From: Kalmusia sp. IMI 367209
Taxonomy: Eukaryota; Ascomycota; Dothideomycetes; Pleosporales; Didymosphaeriaceae
Length of the DNA: 64,000 nt
Assembly (NCBI GenBank): GCA_027946365.1
Contig: JAPEUQ010000011.1
Location: forward strand, 310,001 to 374,000
Direction: 5' to 3'
The position numbers were made by a program, and so were the translations under genes. Below the pieces are notes generated by a model. It was not told the origin of the DNA. It did not search any database and saw nothing but the letters and a program-made list of their open reading frames with translations. This document shows, in pieces, positions 11,671-24,138 of the stretch. The first letter of the stretch is position 1. The number at the start of each line of letters is the position of its first letter.

Positions 11671-14558
11671 TCAATAGCCTGCTGCATGTGCCTGTACATC
11701 GGGGTAATAACCACGACTACTTTCCATGCCTTGGAACCGTCCGCATCCTCCGACCTGCCAGTTGGCGCCGATTGTCGTCGAGCCGGAATATTCTTCTTTG
11801 ATCCTACGGTCAGGAGGAGGAGGAAGGACGGTGCCTTCGACTTTGGGCATTGCCTCGTAGATCGGAGCCGGGTAATACTGGTAGTCATTGTGCGATTCAA
11901 TCATCTTGGTCTCTTCATCATCGACCATGTGATGATCTCCGACCAGTTCGGCCGGGCCTCCGCTCAGCGAACTCGCAGAGCTCACAGAGTGGCTACCCAT
12001 GGGGCTCGGGTCCAACGAGTATGTATTGCTCCCTCTGTACATTCCACTGCCCATCCCTGCCGAGCCACCTCCGGAAAGGCCGTTACGATAAGTGGCTGTG
12101 TATTGCGAGCTTCCGTTTGCGCCGTAGCCATGAGGGCCTGATCCGGGACCGCCGCCGCTGCCTGCGCCGCGAGAAGTGCCAGCGTTGTGAGGCCCTTCGT
12201 TCTGATAATGACTCGGAGATCTCCCGCGTACGACAACCGGATGAGAGGATCGTGAGGCAACCTTGACCCATCGAGGTTCCTTATCTCGTGGACTTTGGAC
12301 ATTTGCCCAGAGCTCGATGATGAGATGATAATACTGTTGCTGAGCTCGGCGCTTACCATTGTTAGCGGTAGCTGCTTTGAACTGGATCCGTTCGAAACCG
12401 TGCTGGTAGCTGTTGTTTGTGTTGCTGGTGGGAGAGTACTGCTGAGAAGGCTCTGCTTCGGCTTGAAGAGGAAGCTGCGGTCCCACTACTTGGCTAGACT
12501 GATGGTAGTTGCTTAGGCTGTAACCTGCATGTTCGTGACTTTTTCCTGGCGGCATCGGTGAGAGCAGCTCCTTTTTCATCGGCAGTTGCGGGCCTTTGTC
12601 TCGCTTGGGTGTATGTTGGATCAGCTCGATGCTTTTCCCACCAGAGCCGTCTACTGCCGCGGCCAGCGACACGGCCATTGACTGGATCTGCTCCTGGGGT
12701 TTGCCAATGCCTTGGCTCAAGTACAACCGTCCGTTGGGTGTCCAAGGTGCTAGGTTGTAGTGGACGGTAACGGCGAAATAGTTCCTTCGGTAGCAGGTCC
12801 AAACACCGTCTGATGAGAGGAAGAAGCCTTTTTCGATCTTCGCGTCAATGGTGGGTACGACCTTGGTCCCATCGCAGGTGATTTCGACGAAGTCATCCTG
12901 TACGTTGAAGGGTGGGGATTCGCCGTTCATGCGATCAGGCCCAGCCCCAAAACCGCTCATCAAGGAGCTGCTCGTGGTATACGAGGCAGTCAGAGGCATG
13001 GTGGTGGGAAGGACACTCCTTGGGGTCTCGGGGATGGAGCCGTAGCTACGAATTTCGGAATGGCGAGGAGAGAGGGTGTGTGGGTGCGGGTGTCGATGCA
13101 GGCCTGGCGTAGATGTAGTATAATTATCCCTGGCCGCCGCACCCATGGAGGGTGACACGGGGTTGCCAATCCCTGGTGATCGTGCCGGAGGCAGCATAAC
13201 CGATGGCGAAGGCTCAGTCCTACCGTGTAGCTGTCAGCTGTCATGCAACACGTCGAGGTTTGACAGGCACAAATACGCCACACACACAAGGGGAAAAAAA
13301 AAAGAGGGCTACCTACATCATGGATGTCCGTCGAGTCGACGACATGGTACCGTATCCGTACCCTGCAAAGTTTGCTATGGGAAGGGGGTTATGATAGAGG
13401 CTGGGTGGGAAAGATGAGTAGGCCAGCTGTGACGACGAGTTGGAGCTGGGTGAGGCGGAGATAGACCCTGAACCCGTGTCGGAAAGAGCCGCACTGGATT
13501 GATAGCTACAAGCAGAGTTAGTCAACCCAACAAAACAACGTTATCGGCCAGAGGTGATGCCAACGGCAGTGATGTGTCACCGTCGAGTAGGTGGCACGGT
13601 GTAAGTTGGCAAGGCCTTGGTCAGGGACGATGTGGGCATTGCCGCTAGGCTCGTCGTGTGATCAAGGTGACAGACCAGCGTGGTGGAAGAGCTAGGAGCA
13701 CCATGCGTCCGGGACGTGTGCGACAGGAGACGTGAAGAGGGACATGGCGACGTGTTTGTTTCGGCGGCGGTTGTGGACGCCAGAGCTTGGGCAGCACCAG
13801 GCGAAGAGGCGTCGAGGCAAGCATGGACTGGGGGCCGCAGGGCAAGGCAACACTGCGGAGCCCGCCATGCCGACCGGGACGGGAAGGGCCAATGAGAGGA
13901 GGTACTTACTGTGCTTCGGGACGGTGAGGATTGCAACGGCCTGGGAGGGAGCTCAAAGGGAGACCGGCCGCTGACTGGCTCAGAGGCCCTTCGCGCCTGA
14001 GCTGATCGGAAACGCCAGCTGCAAAGGAACTATGATGTGCATGCGCACCAATGTGGTCGATGCATTCTTGCTCCGAAGAGAAGGGGTTTTCCGATGCCAA
14101 TGGCAGAGAGGGTTGAAGCACTGCGTAGCCCGCGGGTCAGCCAATCAGCAGCAGCGAGCTTGGGCGAGATGCTGTGTAAAGGTGTGGGGACAAAAACGGA
14201 CAACGTGCACCCGCCAACGATAGGTATGAAGGGCACGCGTGGGACGGCGGTCGCACAAGGCTCCGCGATCGGGTGCAGAAGGGAGGTGCAAAGACGGCAG
14301 TACAGCAGCGGGCAGAAAGGCGAGAATAGCGGGGACCCACAGTGTGTAGCAGCAGATCGAGAGGAAAGGAAAACAGGGTGCAGGGCCCGCGGACCAATAT
14401 AAGAGAGTGGAGGAATGTGGAATTTGTGGAAGAATGCGGAGAAGGGCGCCGGTTTATGGGAGGGCAGTTTGCCGCGCGTGGAGGGCTCCCCGAGGGTTTG
14501 TGCTCCTCGTCGGACAGGGTGTGCGATGTGCGTTCAAGGCTGACTTACCTGAATTCAT
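11671..14558 (-). CDS. Ndt80/PhoG-fold transcription factor, VIB-1/XprG type
   Basis: Predicted p53-like DNA-binding regulator. Relatives (Neurospora VIB-1, Aspergillus XprG) control extracellular protease expression, nutrient-starvation response and heterokaryon-incompatibility cell death. Model: 14558-14549, 14120-13910, 13505-13317 and 13219-11671; 652 aa, with all phases consistent. Introns are 428, 404 and 97 nt, with donors GTAAGT, GTAAGT and GTAGGT and acceptors CGCAG, TTGTAG and GGTAG. The first coding exon is only ATGAATTCAG. The Ndt80 domain spans roughly residues 240-475, from QDDFVEITCDGTK through FERIQFKAATANNGKRRAQQ to WVKVASRSSHPVVVRG. Both flanks are low complexity, rich in Ser, Pro, Gly and Gln, as usual for this family. 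The identity rests on the Ndt80 core, and I am less sure of the two 5' exons. The 5' region is unusually long and GC-rich. Confidence 0.85.
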
Positions 14559-14760
14559 ATTGCAGACGCAGCCGCACCAGCAGCGCTCTTATGATGCCCG
14601 TTTTGGCCCTGATGGTCGCAGCAATTCCTTCCAGAGGCCGCCCGGGGGGAAGCGAAATCTCACGCACGCCTCAGCTCCTTCGCGCTGCGAATCCGGCGTG
14701 CTGGGACTGCAGTCAACGGCGCCGGCTGTGGCGAGCGTCCTGGTCGCTGACGGCGCTTAT

Positions 14761-14801
14761 GCTGCTGCTGCTGCTGCTGCTGCTTGCTTGCTGCTGCTGC
14801 T
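14761..14801. repeat. CTG trinucleotide repeat
   Basis: Seven CTG-type units, a short interruption (tgcttgcttg), then further CTG units. It lies about 200 bp upstream of the predicted VIB-1-like start and would be transcribed if the 5' leader is long. Confidence 0.85.
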
Positions 14802-14898
14802 CCGGACTCGAGATCCCGGCCGCGAGCTGCTCGTCGCGAGACGGGCCTGCGAGGGTTGTAGAAGGGGCCCGAGCGGCACGGTCTTTCAGGACGCCGCA

Positions 14899-14921
14899 GC
14901 GAGAGAGAGAGAGAGAGAGAG
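14899..14921. repeat. GA dinucleotide repeat
   Basis: A run of about eleven GA units in the GC-rich region upstream of the VIB-1-like gene. Confidence 0.85.
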
Positions 14922-17463
14922 GCTGACGGTTTGCTTTTGTGAGGGCGTCGACTGCCGTTGTTGGCTCGCTTCAAGGGAGATCCGGGGCGGTTTAGCCGGC
15001 ACAGGGGCAGGATGGGGATCCTCGATTAGCTGCCGCTGCGCTGTGATGGTGGCTGCGAATCCGTCAATGCTCAATGCTGGGAAGCCGGGCGTGCTGGAGT
15101 ATGCCGCCCTAGCAGGGCCGACAAGGCAATGCGCACTTTATCCAGCAGATTGGGTTCGTGATGCTTGGTCGCTCGCTGGCCCACACCGACTCGTCGACAC
15201 CGAACGCTATCGCGGAGGCTTAGTCACAAGGCTGGCGTTGGCGGTGACAGGGTGCGGGACGAACTGGCAGACGGGTGGACTTGTCGTCTGCTCGTTGCGT
15301 GGGGACGGCTGGCGAGCCTTAAAGTCCAAACGCTCGCGACGGCGAAACCTCAGGCCGTCAGGTGCGCTTTGCTTCTTCCCGTCTCCACAGATCTCGAATT
15401 GCGCGATGGGGGGCGCACAGACAGGCACTGATCTAGCCGACCCTGGTTCCTGGCGGCTGCGACGTCGGTGGTGATGGATTTCGCTGTGACCTGTCAGTCT
15501 CTGGCGCTGCCGGAGGCCTGCCGCAATCTGGATGAAACTTACAAGGTTCTGCTGCAGCTGCCCCAAAGGAACAATGTGGCGCCGACTGATTTCGAGCGTG
15601 GCTGCTTCTGCGGAGGTGCTGACTTGTCACTTGTCGTCGAGTCCTTAACCGATCTGCACAGAGGCCGGGTTCGCGGATCTGCTCTGGATGGTCGTCTGCG
15701 CCGGCGCGGTGGTGTGGCAGACACGAATGGACTGTTCCCAAAGGCTTGGGGGCGAAGATCGGTGGGCAGGCCAGGCCAGGCCAGGGCAGAGGGTGGGTTT
15801 TCCAAAAAACAAAGATTTCAAAAAAGGAAAACAAAGATGGAGCAGCCGGGCGGTGAGGAAACGGGAAAGACTTTGGGTCTCTCGTCGAGCAGAGACGAGG
15901 ACAGAGAGATATATGCACTTTTCCCTTCACTCCCAATCCCAAACGGCTTCCTGCTCGTAGTCTGGTCGCACAAGGCTGGCCAGGACGTGGGGATCCCGTG
16001 ACCTGTTCTCGAAGGAGCCTTCGGTAGGTACCAAGAAGACAGCACGAAAACAACGGACCCGGGGACAGGACGCGGTTGGGCGGGGGAGGGGGAAGGGGAT
16101 GGGAAGCCACGAAACGGAGAATAGATGACGGAGAATTATCTCGACGATGGGAAAGGTGCAGGATGAAGCGTGGACGGGGGAAGGGGAAGGGCCATAGAAC
16201 AGGGCCAGTACATGTACAGCTACGGATTGATACAGGACAGACAGGGGAGAGCAAGTTCGGGTTGTTTGGCTGAAAGGAGAAGTGCCTACCAAGCTGGTAG
16301 CTTCAACGCATCTCTCGCGGTGATGGATCAAGATTTCAGCCCCCGAGCAAATGATGCGAATCGCGCGGCTCAGACCCGTGGCCGTTCTCTAGCACCACGG
16401 TAGCATTGGCAAGCTGCAGCCGCGACCATTTCCCAAAACGGCCCATGTATATCTCCGATGTCAGGGAGAGCGGATTTGCCCAGGGCCCAGGCTCGCGTCT
16501 TTCTCGAAAGGTTCGGCGGCCCACGCAGACGCTTCGCATTCCTTGCACCAGCGACCAAGGCCCTCCAGCAGAGCGGGGACAGGCCCCACGGCGCACGCCT
16601 GGCGGATTGGCTCGCCTGGGGGGGGCATCGCCGTCCCGTGCAGCGACGCAGGAACATTGGCCCACGACACGGCGCTCCATGGGGCGACTCGACACGGCGA
16701 CACACGTCCGGCAGCTTGGGTCCACGATGTTTCATCTGGGCAGCCCCGCCGCGCAGCAACCCATGCAGTGAACAGATGATCTCGCCGCCCGCCAAAAGGG
16801 ATAGCGCTCACCACGGCGTTGGCGGGCGGCGGTGGCGGCGCCGGCGGCAGCGGGCAACGAGCGACGAGCGAGCGTCACTACAGAGCGAGCGCGAGCGAGC
16901 GGCCGGCGCCAGTTGCGAGAGCGCGCCACGGCCCGTCTGCCGCTCGACGGCGCCGACGGACGAACGAACGAACTAGCAAGCTGGCAGAACGAAGGACCCC
17001 CTCGTTCCCTCATGGCTCCTCCGCCCGCCCCATGCTCATGGCCAGCCCTCATGGCATATCGTGGCCGTTAGCTGTCACGACGGACCTTCCCCCTATCCTC
17101 CCTCCTCAACGGAAAACACACACGCGCACACGCACGAACGCACACGCAGGGGCGCGGTGAGCAAAGCAGGCGAGGGCGCGAATGCAACCCTTCGCCTGGA
17201 GGTTCGAGTGAGCGCGAGAGTGAGCCCTCGCAGCAAGCTGCAGGCTGCGCCATGATCCGGGCTCCAGTGGACGCGGGCCCGGCAGTGTGGTAGCCTTGCG
17301 CAACGCTCCGAAAGCAGCGCCTCCTGGTGGTGTCGACAGGCATGCCCGGGTGAGCCAGTCGAATCGCAGCCTCGCAGCAGCGGCGGCGGGGTGGATGGGT
17401 GGTGCGTGACGAGCTGCCTCGGCGGGCGGCAGCAGCAGTAGCAGCAGGCTGCGCGGCGGGGCT

Positions 17464-17500
17464 CGGTGGTGGTGATGGTGGTAGTGGTGGTGGTGGTGCT
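17464..17500. repeat. GGT-type trinucleotide repeat
   Basis: A run of GGT units with single-base variants (gat, agt). It encodes the artefactual poly-Gly or poly-Thr of overlapping ORFs. A poly-A tract follows at about 17549-17563. Confidence 0.8.
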
Positions 17501-20500
17501 GCAGCCAGCGGGCAAACGGTGAAGGGTGACGAAAGAGAACAAGAGCAAAAAAAAAAAAAAAACAATAGCGAGCGGTCCGCGCGTGCGCCCCTCTCCCTTG
17601 CGTTTGGACCGCGTCGAGAGGGCAGGCGCGGCGTGAATGGGGCGGGTGTCGTGAGGAAGGAGCGAGTGGTGACGTGCAGCCCGCGGTTGCTCCTTCCCGC
17701 GCCATCCCCATGCGCCCTAGCGCTCCCTCCGCGCCGCCAAACCACCCTACGCCATTCCTACGCTCTTCCGCTCAACAACACCACACAGTCCGGCCGCGCT
17801 GGCTGCAAAATGCCCGGCCAATTCACACACCCCTTGCTGCTGGCCATCGCCGGCCCACGCGCAGACGTGACCTCGCCCGTCCCAGGCCCCGACCAGGCCG
17901 CCTACCTCATGTGTCTCGCACGTTGCGGCCGCCCGCTGCCCAGCGCCCGGGGCTGACCTTCCGCGACCACCTCTCTAATCTATGGTGCATTGCATTCCTT
18001 GCCTCCAGCTCGATGCGCACCTGCGCCGCCGGGCCAATCGCCGCCCGCCTACAGCGTAGGCGCGCACCCGCAGAAGGCTGGCGGCAGCAGAAGGCAGTAG
18101 CAGCAGCAAGCAGTCCGAACCACCCCTCCTCCCTCCCTCACCCCCCACCGTTCTCCTTGATGCCAGCCGGGTCATCTGATGCTGCTCGGAAACAGCAATG
18201 CGAGAGCAGGGCTGCGGCTGTCTCCCGGTGCCTCGCGCGCACTAGTAGCGCCCCCGGCACTTGCCTGGCATTCCACCACGTCCACGCACAGCAGCCCGTT
18301 GGGGGCAGATGAGATGGTGGCTGCCCGCGTACGCTGGAGATCACGGCCCCTTCCAGCTGCCGCCTCGCATCATCAGAGGTCACAAGATGCCCAGCTTCTC
18401 TGCACCGAAGCCGGCTTCGAGGCACACCGCAATGCAGCCTCCCGTCCATCCCGTGACGGCCAAGGGCGGCGTCCAAGCATTTGGAAGCATTTCACCAGTC
18501 TTCTGGCCGCCTGCAGCAGCCTCAATGTACCTCGGAAAGATTAGGGACCGCAACTGCGCAAATCTCAATGTCTCAGCCGACTCGAAATGGTTCGACGAGG
18601 CGGCATCGCATTGACGCGGTCGCATGCCCTGCTTCGGCCACCGCATACGAGCAGTTACACCAGCTCCTCTCATCCCAGCCCCCGAGATCAGAGATCAAAT
18701 TTGCCGTCTGCGGCGGGCTGACGTGATGCCGTGGCCGCTCTTTGAGGGCAGCGTCTGCCAGCAGCGGTACGGCCCGCCCACTGAAATGCGTTTTTTTGCG
18801 TAAAAATTCCCCAAGACCGTTCGAATTGTCGAACCGCCTGGGACGTCTGTGCAGTCAACCACCGGCTTGCCAATTCGTCCCGGCCCCTTCTCTTCCAGTT
18901 TCTACTCTTTGTCTCGGGCAATCCCTTCGTTCGGTCGAGATTTCACTTCTGCACGGATCTTTGGGACCGGCCTCTGTCAGATTGCCCCCCTATCGGTCAA
19001 TGTTGGTGGCAAGTGACCCGACCCGACGGACGTGCCTAAGTCGATCAGACGCAAACCGGCTTGGGCTGTCGAGTCTTGTCCCCGCTCTCGAGGCATTACG
19101 GTTCGATACGATTTCAACCACTCGATTGTCTCTGGCAGCAAGTCGCGCTACTGCTGCCAAACATCGGTGGCGGCTGTCAGCTGGCGATCATTCCAATGAC
19201 AGAGCACAGTGCAATCGTTCCAGGTCCACAAACTTCTCAATGTGAAGGTCGCGGTCACTATATTCACGACATTCAGGAGACGAGATTCGGGAGACGAGAT
19301 TTTAGGAGCCATAGGAAATATATGAGGCAATCTGCGTGGATGCTGCGCAAGCCTCCTGCACGACCTGCCATTTGCGACACGTATACTCGCACAGCCGATC
19401 TAGTGAAACTGTTGAACTTTTCCACCCCACACTAAAGTGGTGTAATGCTCTCTTGATCTCCTTGAGACACCCACTGTCCAGGACAATCTCGACAGGAAAA
19501 AGTAGCTCACCATTTCTAATATCAAAAGTGGGTCTTTTTCCATAATCTCTTCTCACGTGTACGGATGATGGTAGCGCTGAGCTCGTGCGTTGCACTGTGT
19601 CGGCTTCCGGAAGCCCATGCCTGGATTACAGTCTCAAAGCCTTCAACGTCTTCCTTTGATCAACAAACAGTGTCCCTATCCTCCTCTCCTACGAAGCTCG
19701 GTAGCGAGCCGTTTGTGTGGTACGGAGTCCCCGATGACATCCGAGAAAATTCAGGACAGGCTGGTCCGTCACGCAACGCGTACCACGGATCGCCCAGTAA
19801 CTATGTCAAGCATAACGCTACCCAGGCGCCTCGCTAAAACAAAGAAAGTGACAACCCGTTAGACTTGCAATATTCGCACGCTTTACTAGCGGGACACCTT
19901 GACCACTGTACCAGAAGCACGCAGCATCCATTGTCCCCGTCACACTGCGGTGAAGCTTGTCTTTGTACAGCCTCCTCCTTCTTCCTTTAACGCTTCAATC
20001 ATGCAGATGAATGTCTCCCGCGCCACTTCTCCATGTCGCGTGCAACTTCAACACTGCAAATAGCCTTCTGACTGTGCTCCCAGCGGCTTCTCGGGAACAA
20101 TGGGTACAATGCTGGTGTTGTAGAACCAGCGTTTCCCCAGATCAGGTCATGAACGATTGGCCCGTGCAAAGGCGGATGGTGCAAACTCCACGACCATTCC
20201 ACAAAGTCCCGCTTACTACTTCTGAGCAAGCAGGTGACAGGTCTGTTTCAGGCGTTGGCTGGAGGAACTTGCCTATTACGGGGCTATGCTCGAGCTCCCT
20301 AGTGCTTCTCTGCCGGGTGTACAGCACGGGCATCGTCACAAGCTACCCTCATCGCCAATGGAATGCCACAAACCTGCAGAACATAGCCCGGGGGGCAGAC
20401 AATCTACGACGCCACGGTTTCGCAACATGCAGGTGCTGTATTGATTCACGGCCGCCCATTGTGGTTTGCCTCTGCCGGTAAGCGCATCTCAGCGGCTGAT

Positions 20501-23500
20501 TTTCACAATCCTTCTGTGTTGTCAGTCCCTATCGAGGTCAATGCTTTTATCACGACGCTGCCGCTTAACCTGACGGGCGTCCAATTACTTGTTGTTCCAA
20601 CAACTTGACCCGCGCGCTGTAGCTACCCCTGAGTGCTGCATATTATTTGTGGTTTGTGTCAGCTGTTCACAGCATTCTGGCGCTAGAATGACACCACGGT
20701 GAGCAGTAATGCATGTCCCGCTGTTCGTTGGCTCGGCGAGGCTTCCAGCATGGGCCTCCTCATCAAGTGTGAGATCTTTATTACTGATTATACCTTAGTA
20801 GAGGTAGATAGCTCATACGAAACTGTAAGGCACCTCATTGGGTGGCCATTCTGGTCAACGCAGCTGCGCAAGTCGTCATTCGGGGGGCTTATCCAAGCGT
20901 TGACTAGCACTGCTCGAAAAAAAAACCGCGCTCGAACACCGCACGTCATTGCCAATCATTCCTCGCTGTCGATGGCTTGGTAGAGTTCTGTTGAAAGATT
21001 GGTGCCCCACGTTCTACTTCCCTCTCCCTCGCTCTGTCAAATGTCTGGTCGCACTTAAATTTCGATACGGTGACGCTCGAACAATCACTTCATGTCCGCG
21101 GACAAATCGACATACGTAAATGGCAGTTGCCGTGGAAAATGCGTTATACGAGCATGAATCCTTCGATCACTTCTCAATGCCCACAAGTAGGCGGAGAATT
21201 CTAGCGTCAAAGCGCGGACTAACAGACTCTCGGGCTCTGCTAACTGGCCAGACAAAGAGCATCAGAGGCCCAGACATTATACGCCGATAGGAAGCTCAGA
21301 GTCACAAAACTACGCTATGACCGCATGAAACTTCCTTCCTCGTGCCATGAGAGCTTCTCGGGTGCGCCTCACCTGGATCTGGTGAGGCCTATGGCTGACC
21401 TGACCACCGCGGCTCGTGCTCGGACTCACCGGTGCCTCACATCTCTCCTGCAGCAGCTGCAGGCTCGGACACATGTGTCGGGCGGTCGATGGCGCTGGTG
21501 CTCGCCCTGCCCTGCACTGGCTCCGTTCTTCGGAGATATGCTGAGGGCGGTGATGCGCGCTGCTGGAGTGTGCATTCGAACCCGGGAGTGGGGACTACGC
21601 TTGAGCATTTAGAGCAGGTCGTATAGCGAGGAGAACAACGTGGGAAGAAAGGGGGTTGCACGCTGTGGATTTTCGGGGTTCTCGAAATCCCCCAGGCTAC
21701 GGGGTGATGCCGCGTTGCTTCTTGGGCTTCACTTCTCGCCTTGATGCTGGACTGTCGAGAGAGGGGAGGTTGTCGCTCCGTGAGAGGAGATGAGTGGCTT
21801 TAGTAGCTGACTGGCACCGCGTTGGGCTTGCGGTCAGCGCTTGCTGTGTGTGCTGAGGGTGCGGGTTGGGGAATGGGTCTGCCCCTCCTTACGTGCAATG
21901 TTAGACACGTCTTGAGGCGAGACTTTAGGCTGTCATGATGCTCAAATCTATCGTTCCGTAGTGATTGCAATCATCATGAACTTCTACTTCTCTCGAAATC
22001 TGGCACTGTCTCTTCGATGTGGTTGCTCGCCTGGCTTTCACGATGCCCCTTTACACAATTTCAAAGTATACATTTCCTTCCCGACCTTTTCGTCTTCACG
22101 ATACCTCACCACTTGCCTGCCACATGGCTCTAAAAACGGCACGAACCACTCGACGATGGAGACTTGAGCACCAAAACAACGAGAACAACGACTCATGCAA
22201 CGGACCTTTCGTCAAGGGGGGGTTGGGGGAGTGGCACATCACCACTTCCTCTCAAAACCTATTCCCACAAAATGACATGACGAAGAGAAACCTGTCACCT
22301 CTAGCTCCCATGTCGTCGCTCGTTCCAACCCATCACCAGATCCCCGTCAAGCGCCTCACCACCGACGAGCGTCGAAGTGTTCTCATGGCGACAGCACCCC
22401 CACGAGCGAGTTCCCATAGGCCAACGCAGGTCCCCTCTCGAAACTCCACCGCACCGCACAAGACATCAGCCAGGCCATGGTGGTGATATTAAGGCGCGAA
22501 ACACGCATGTAGGGATAGTATCGCTTGTTAGAGAAGTGCATCTCGCCGACTGCGTCGTGGGCCCGGCCAAGTTTCCCCTCGAACATCACGAACTAGCGTT
22601 CCACGACGCAGCGCCAGCGAAGAACTCACGAAGCTATCGACGAACACGCTAAGGAAACAGAGAGCCGCGCACGAGCCATGTGTAGCTTGTTTGATGATTT
22701 GGACACCGCTGGTCAGATCCCGAGACCTCCCGTTGGCTCATCCCTTGGGAACATTGTCCTTTCGGTCATCGGAACATGGGCCTGTATTTTATGTTGGATA
22801 GCTTTTTGTGAGCGGTGAACAAGGCGATGGGTGGACATGCCTCCGGTGAGCTTACCCTTTTCGTAACCCAGCTTTCGAGGGACAAGTATCGGGAGAGCCA
22901 GCGTTCGTCTACATCTGCTAATTTTAGTGGAGGCAGTTCACTCCGCGCATTCGGAAGACATTCCTTGTTTTTAGTGCTCTCGGAGCTTGAGAAGTGGGTG
23001 TGGAGATTTCCAAAGACGTGCGAGAGGTGTGTATTTATACCCCCCTTTACGCAATAGGGAAAATCCAGATGGGCGCTGACTTTGCGCTCCAGGCATCCGT
23101 CGGACTCGCTATCGCAGATGCAGCCTACGCACTTTACGGACTAGCGTGCGAAACATGTATAAAAGCGTTCTGAGGCTGCTGTTCGAGTTTCTTAATTCAC
23201 GGTGTGCATGGGTGCTTTGCGGCTGCGACTAAAAATGCTCAGCCGTAACACAAATGGGTCGCTCGGAGGCGTGTGGTAGTCGCAAAAAAACGCTGGAGGC
23301 GACTCTGGACGGAATGAAACCTGCATACCGCCGAGTGATGGTGTGTTGGGGTGGAGCGAAAAGACCGATGCCGGGACAAATGCTCAAGGCCAACAAGTCA
23401 ATGGGTATTCTGCAAGGTGATAAATCTGGATCACTGTATTCGCCTTGAAGATGGCATCCATCATCGTTAAATCTAGCGCTGGCGGATGAGAGCTATTGGT

Positions 23501-24138
23501 GTAGTAGCCATGATCTTGTAAGTCTCACGCACTAACGTTCAGCATATATATATAAACCTCCGAAATCCATCTCTGTAGACTTTCCCTACACACATCTTCT
23601 CTTCGCAGGAGTGACTAGAAGTACAAAGAAGTACTATCATGGTTGGCGTGGACTAAAACAGCTTAAATACCGCTACATACCTCGTTTCGAAAGCAAAGCT
23701 GAACCGCAGTATGTGGTGTGCTTGTGAAGGCAATTGATCGTATGTAATAACTTCTGCGTTCACAGTAGGTTCGTCCATGTTATGAAGTAGTCTTTCGTCA
23801 TCAATTACGAATCTTAGACTTGTGATTCACGTCAGCGGTCGTTTGCTCCTATATTTCGATAGCTGTTTATCGCCCATCAATGTTAGATTCACTCTGTGGC
23901 TTCGATGCTTTGGATCAGCGTATGCGAATTCTCAGAACCGAAGGAATTGGTATACTTCACCACGGCACCACGCGCTCCTTCTGCTTCTGGAACCTTTAGT
24001 TCTCACCTTTCACTTGCGTCCCCATCCACGCGTCGCTTATATTAGTCATGTCTTGGCACAATCTCACATTTAACTGAGAGTCGTGGCGGTACACCTTTTG
24101 CTCCAGGCTTGCCGCTAGGATACTTTACGATAGCCAGA

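Larger units (their letters stand above)
14559..24138. other. Gene-free stretch of 9.5 kb, GC-rich in its first part
   Basis: From about 14.0 to 18.7 kb the DNA is GC-rich with simple repeats. Long ORFs occur on both strands (for example 14407-15474 + and 17068-17745 -), but they overlap, are low complexity and show no domain. This is probably promoter and long 5' untranslated region of the VIB-1-like gene. From 18.7 to 24.1 kb composition is ordinary and I see no gene. A promoter-like patch at about 23546 (tatatataaa, then a CT-rich tract) leads to an ATG at 23639 that stops after five codons. Confidence 0.5.

Noticed and set aside
14407..15474. 355-codon plus-strand ORF
   Set aside because: GC-rich, low complexity, overlaps other long ORFs on both strands and has no domain; it covers the predicted first exon of the VIB-1-like gene.
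15433..16254. 273-codon minus-strand ORF
   Set aside because: Pro/Ser/Arg-rich translation of GC-rich DNA, no recognisable motif, alternative frames equally open.
17068..17745. 225-codon minus-strand ORF with poly-Phe, poly-Pro and poly-Ala
   Set aside because: Generated by the poly-A and GGT simple repeats; not a plausible protein.
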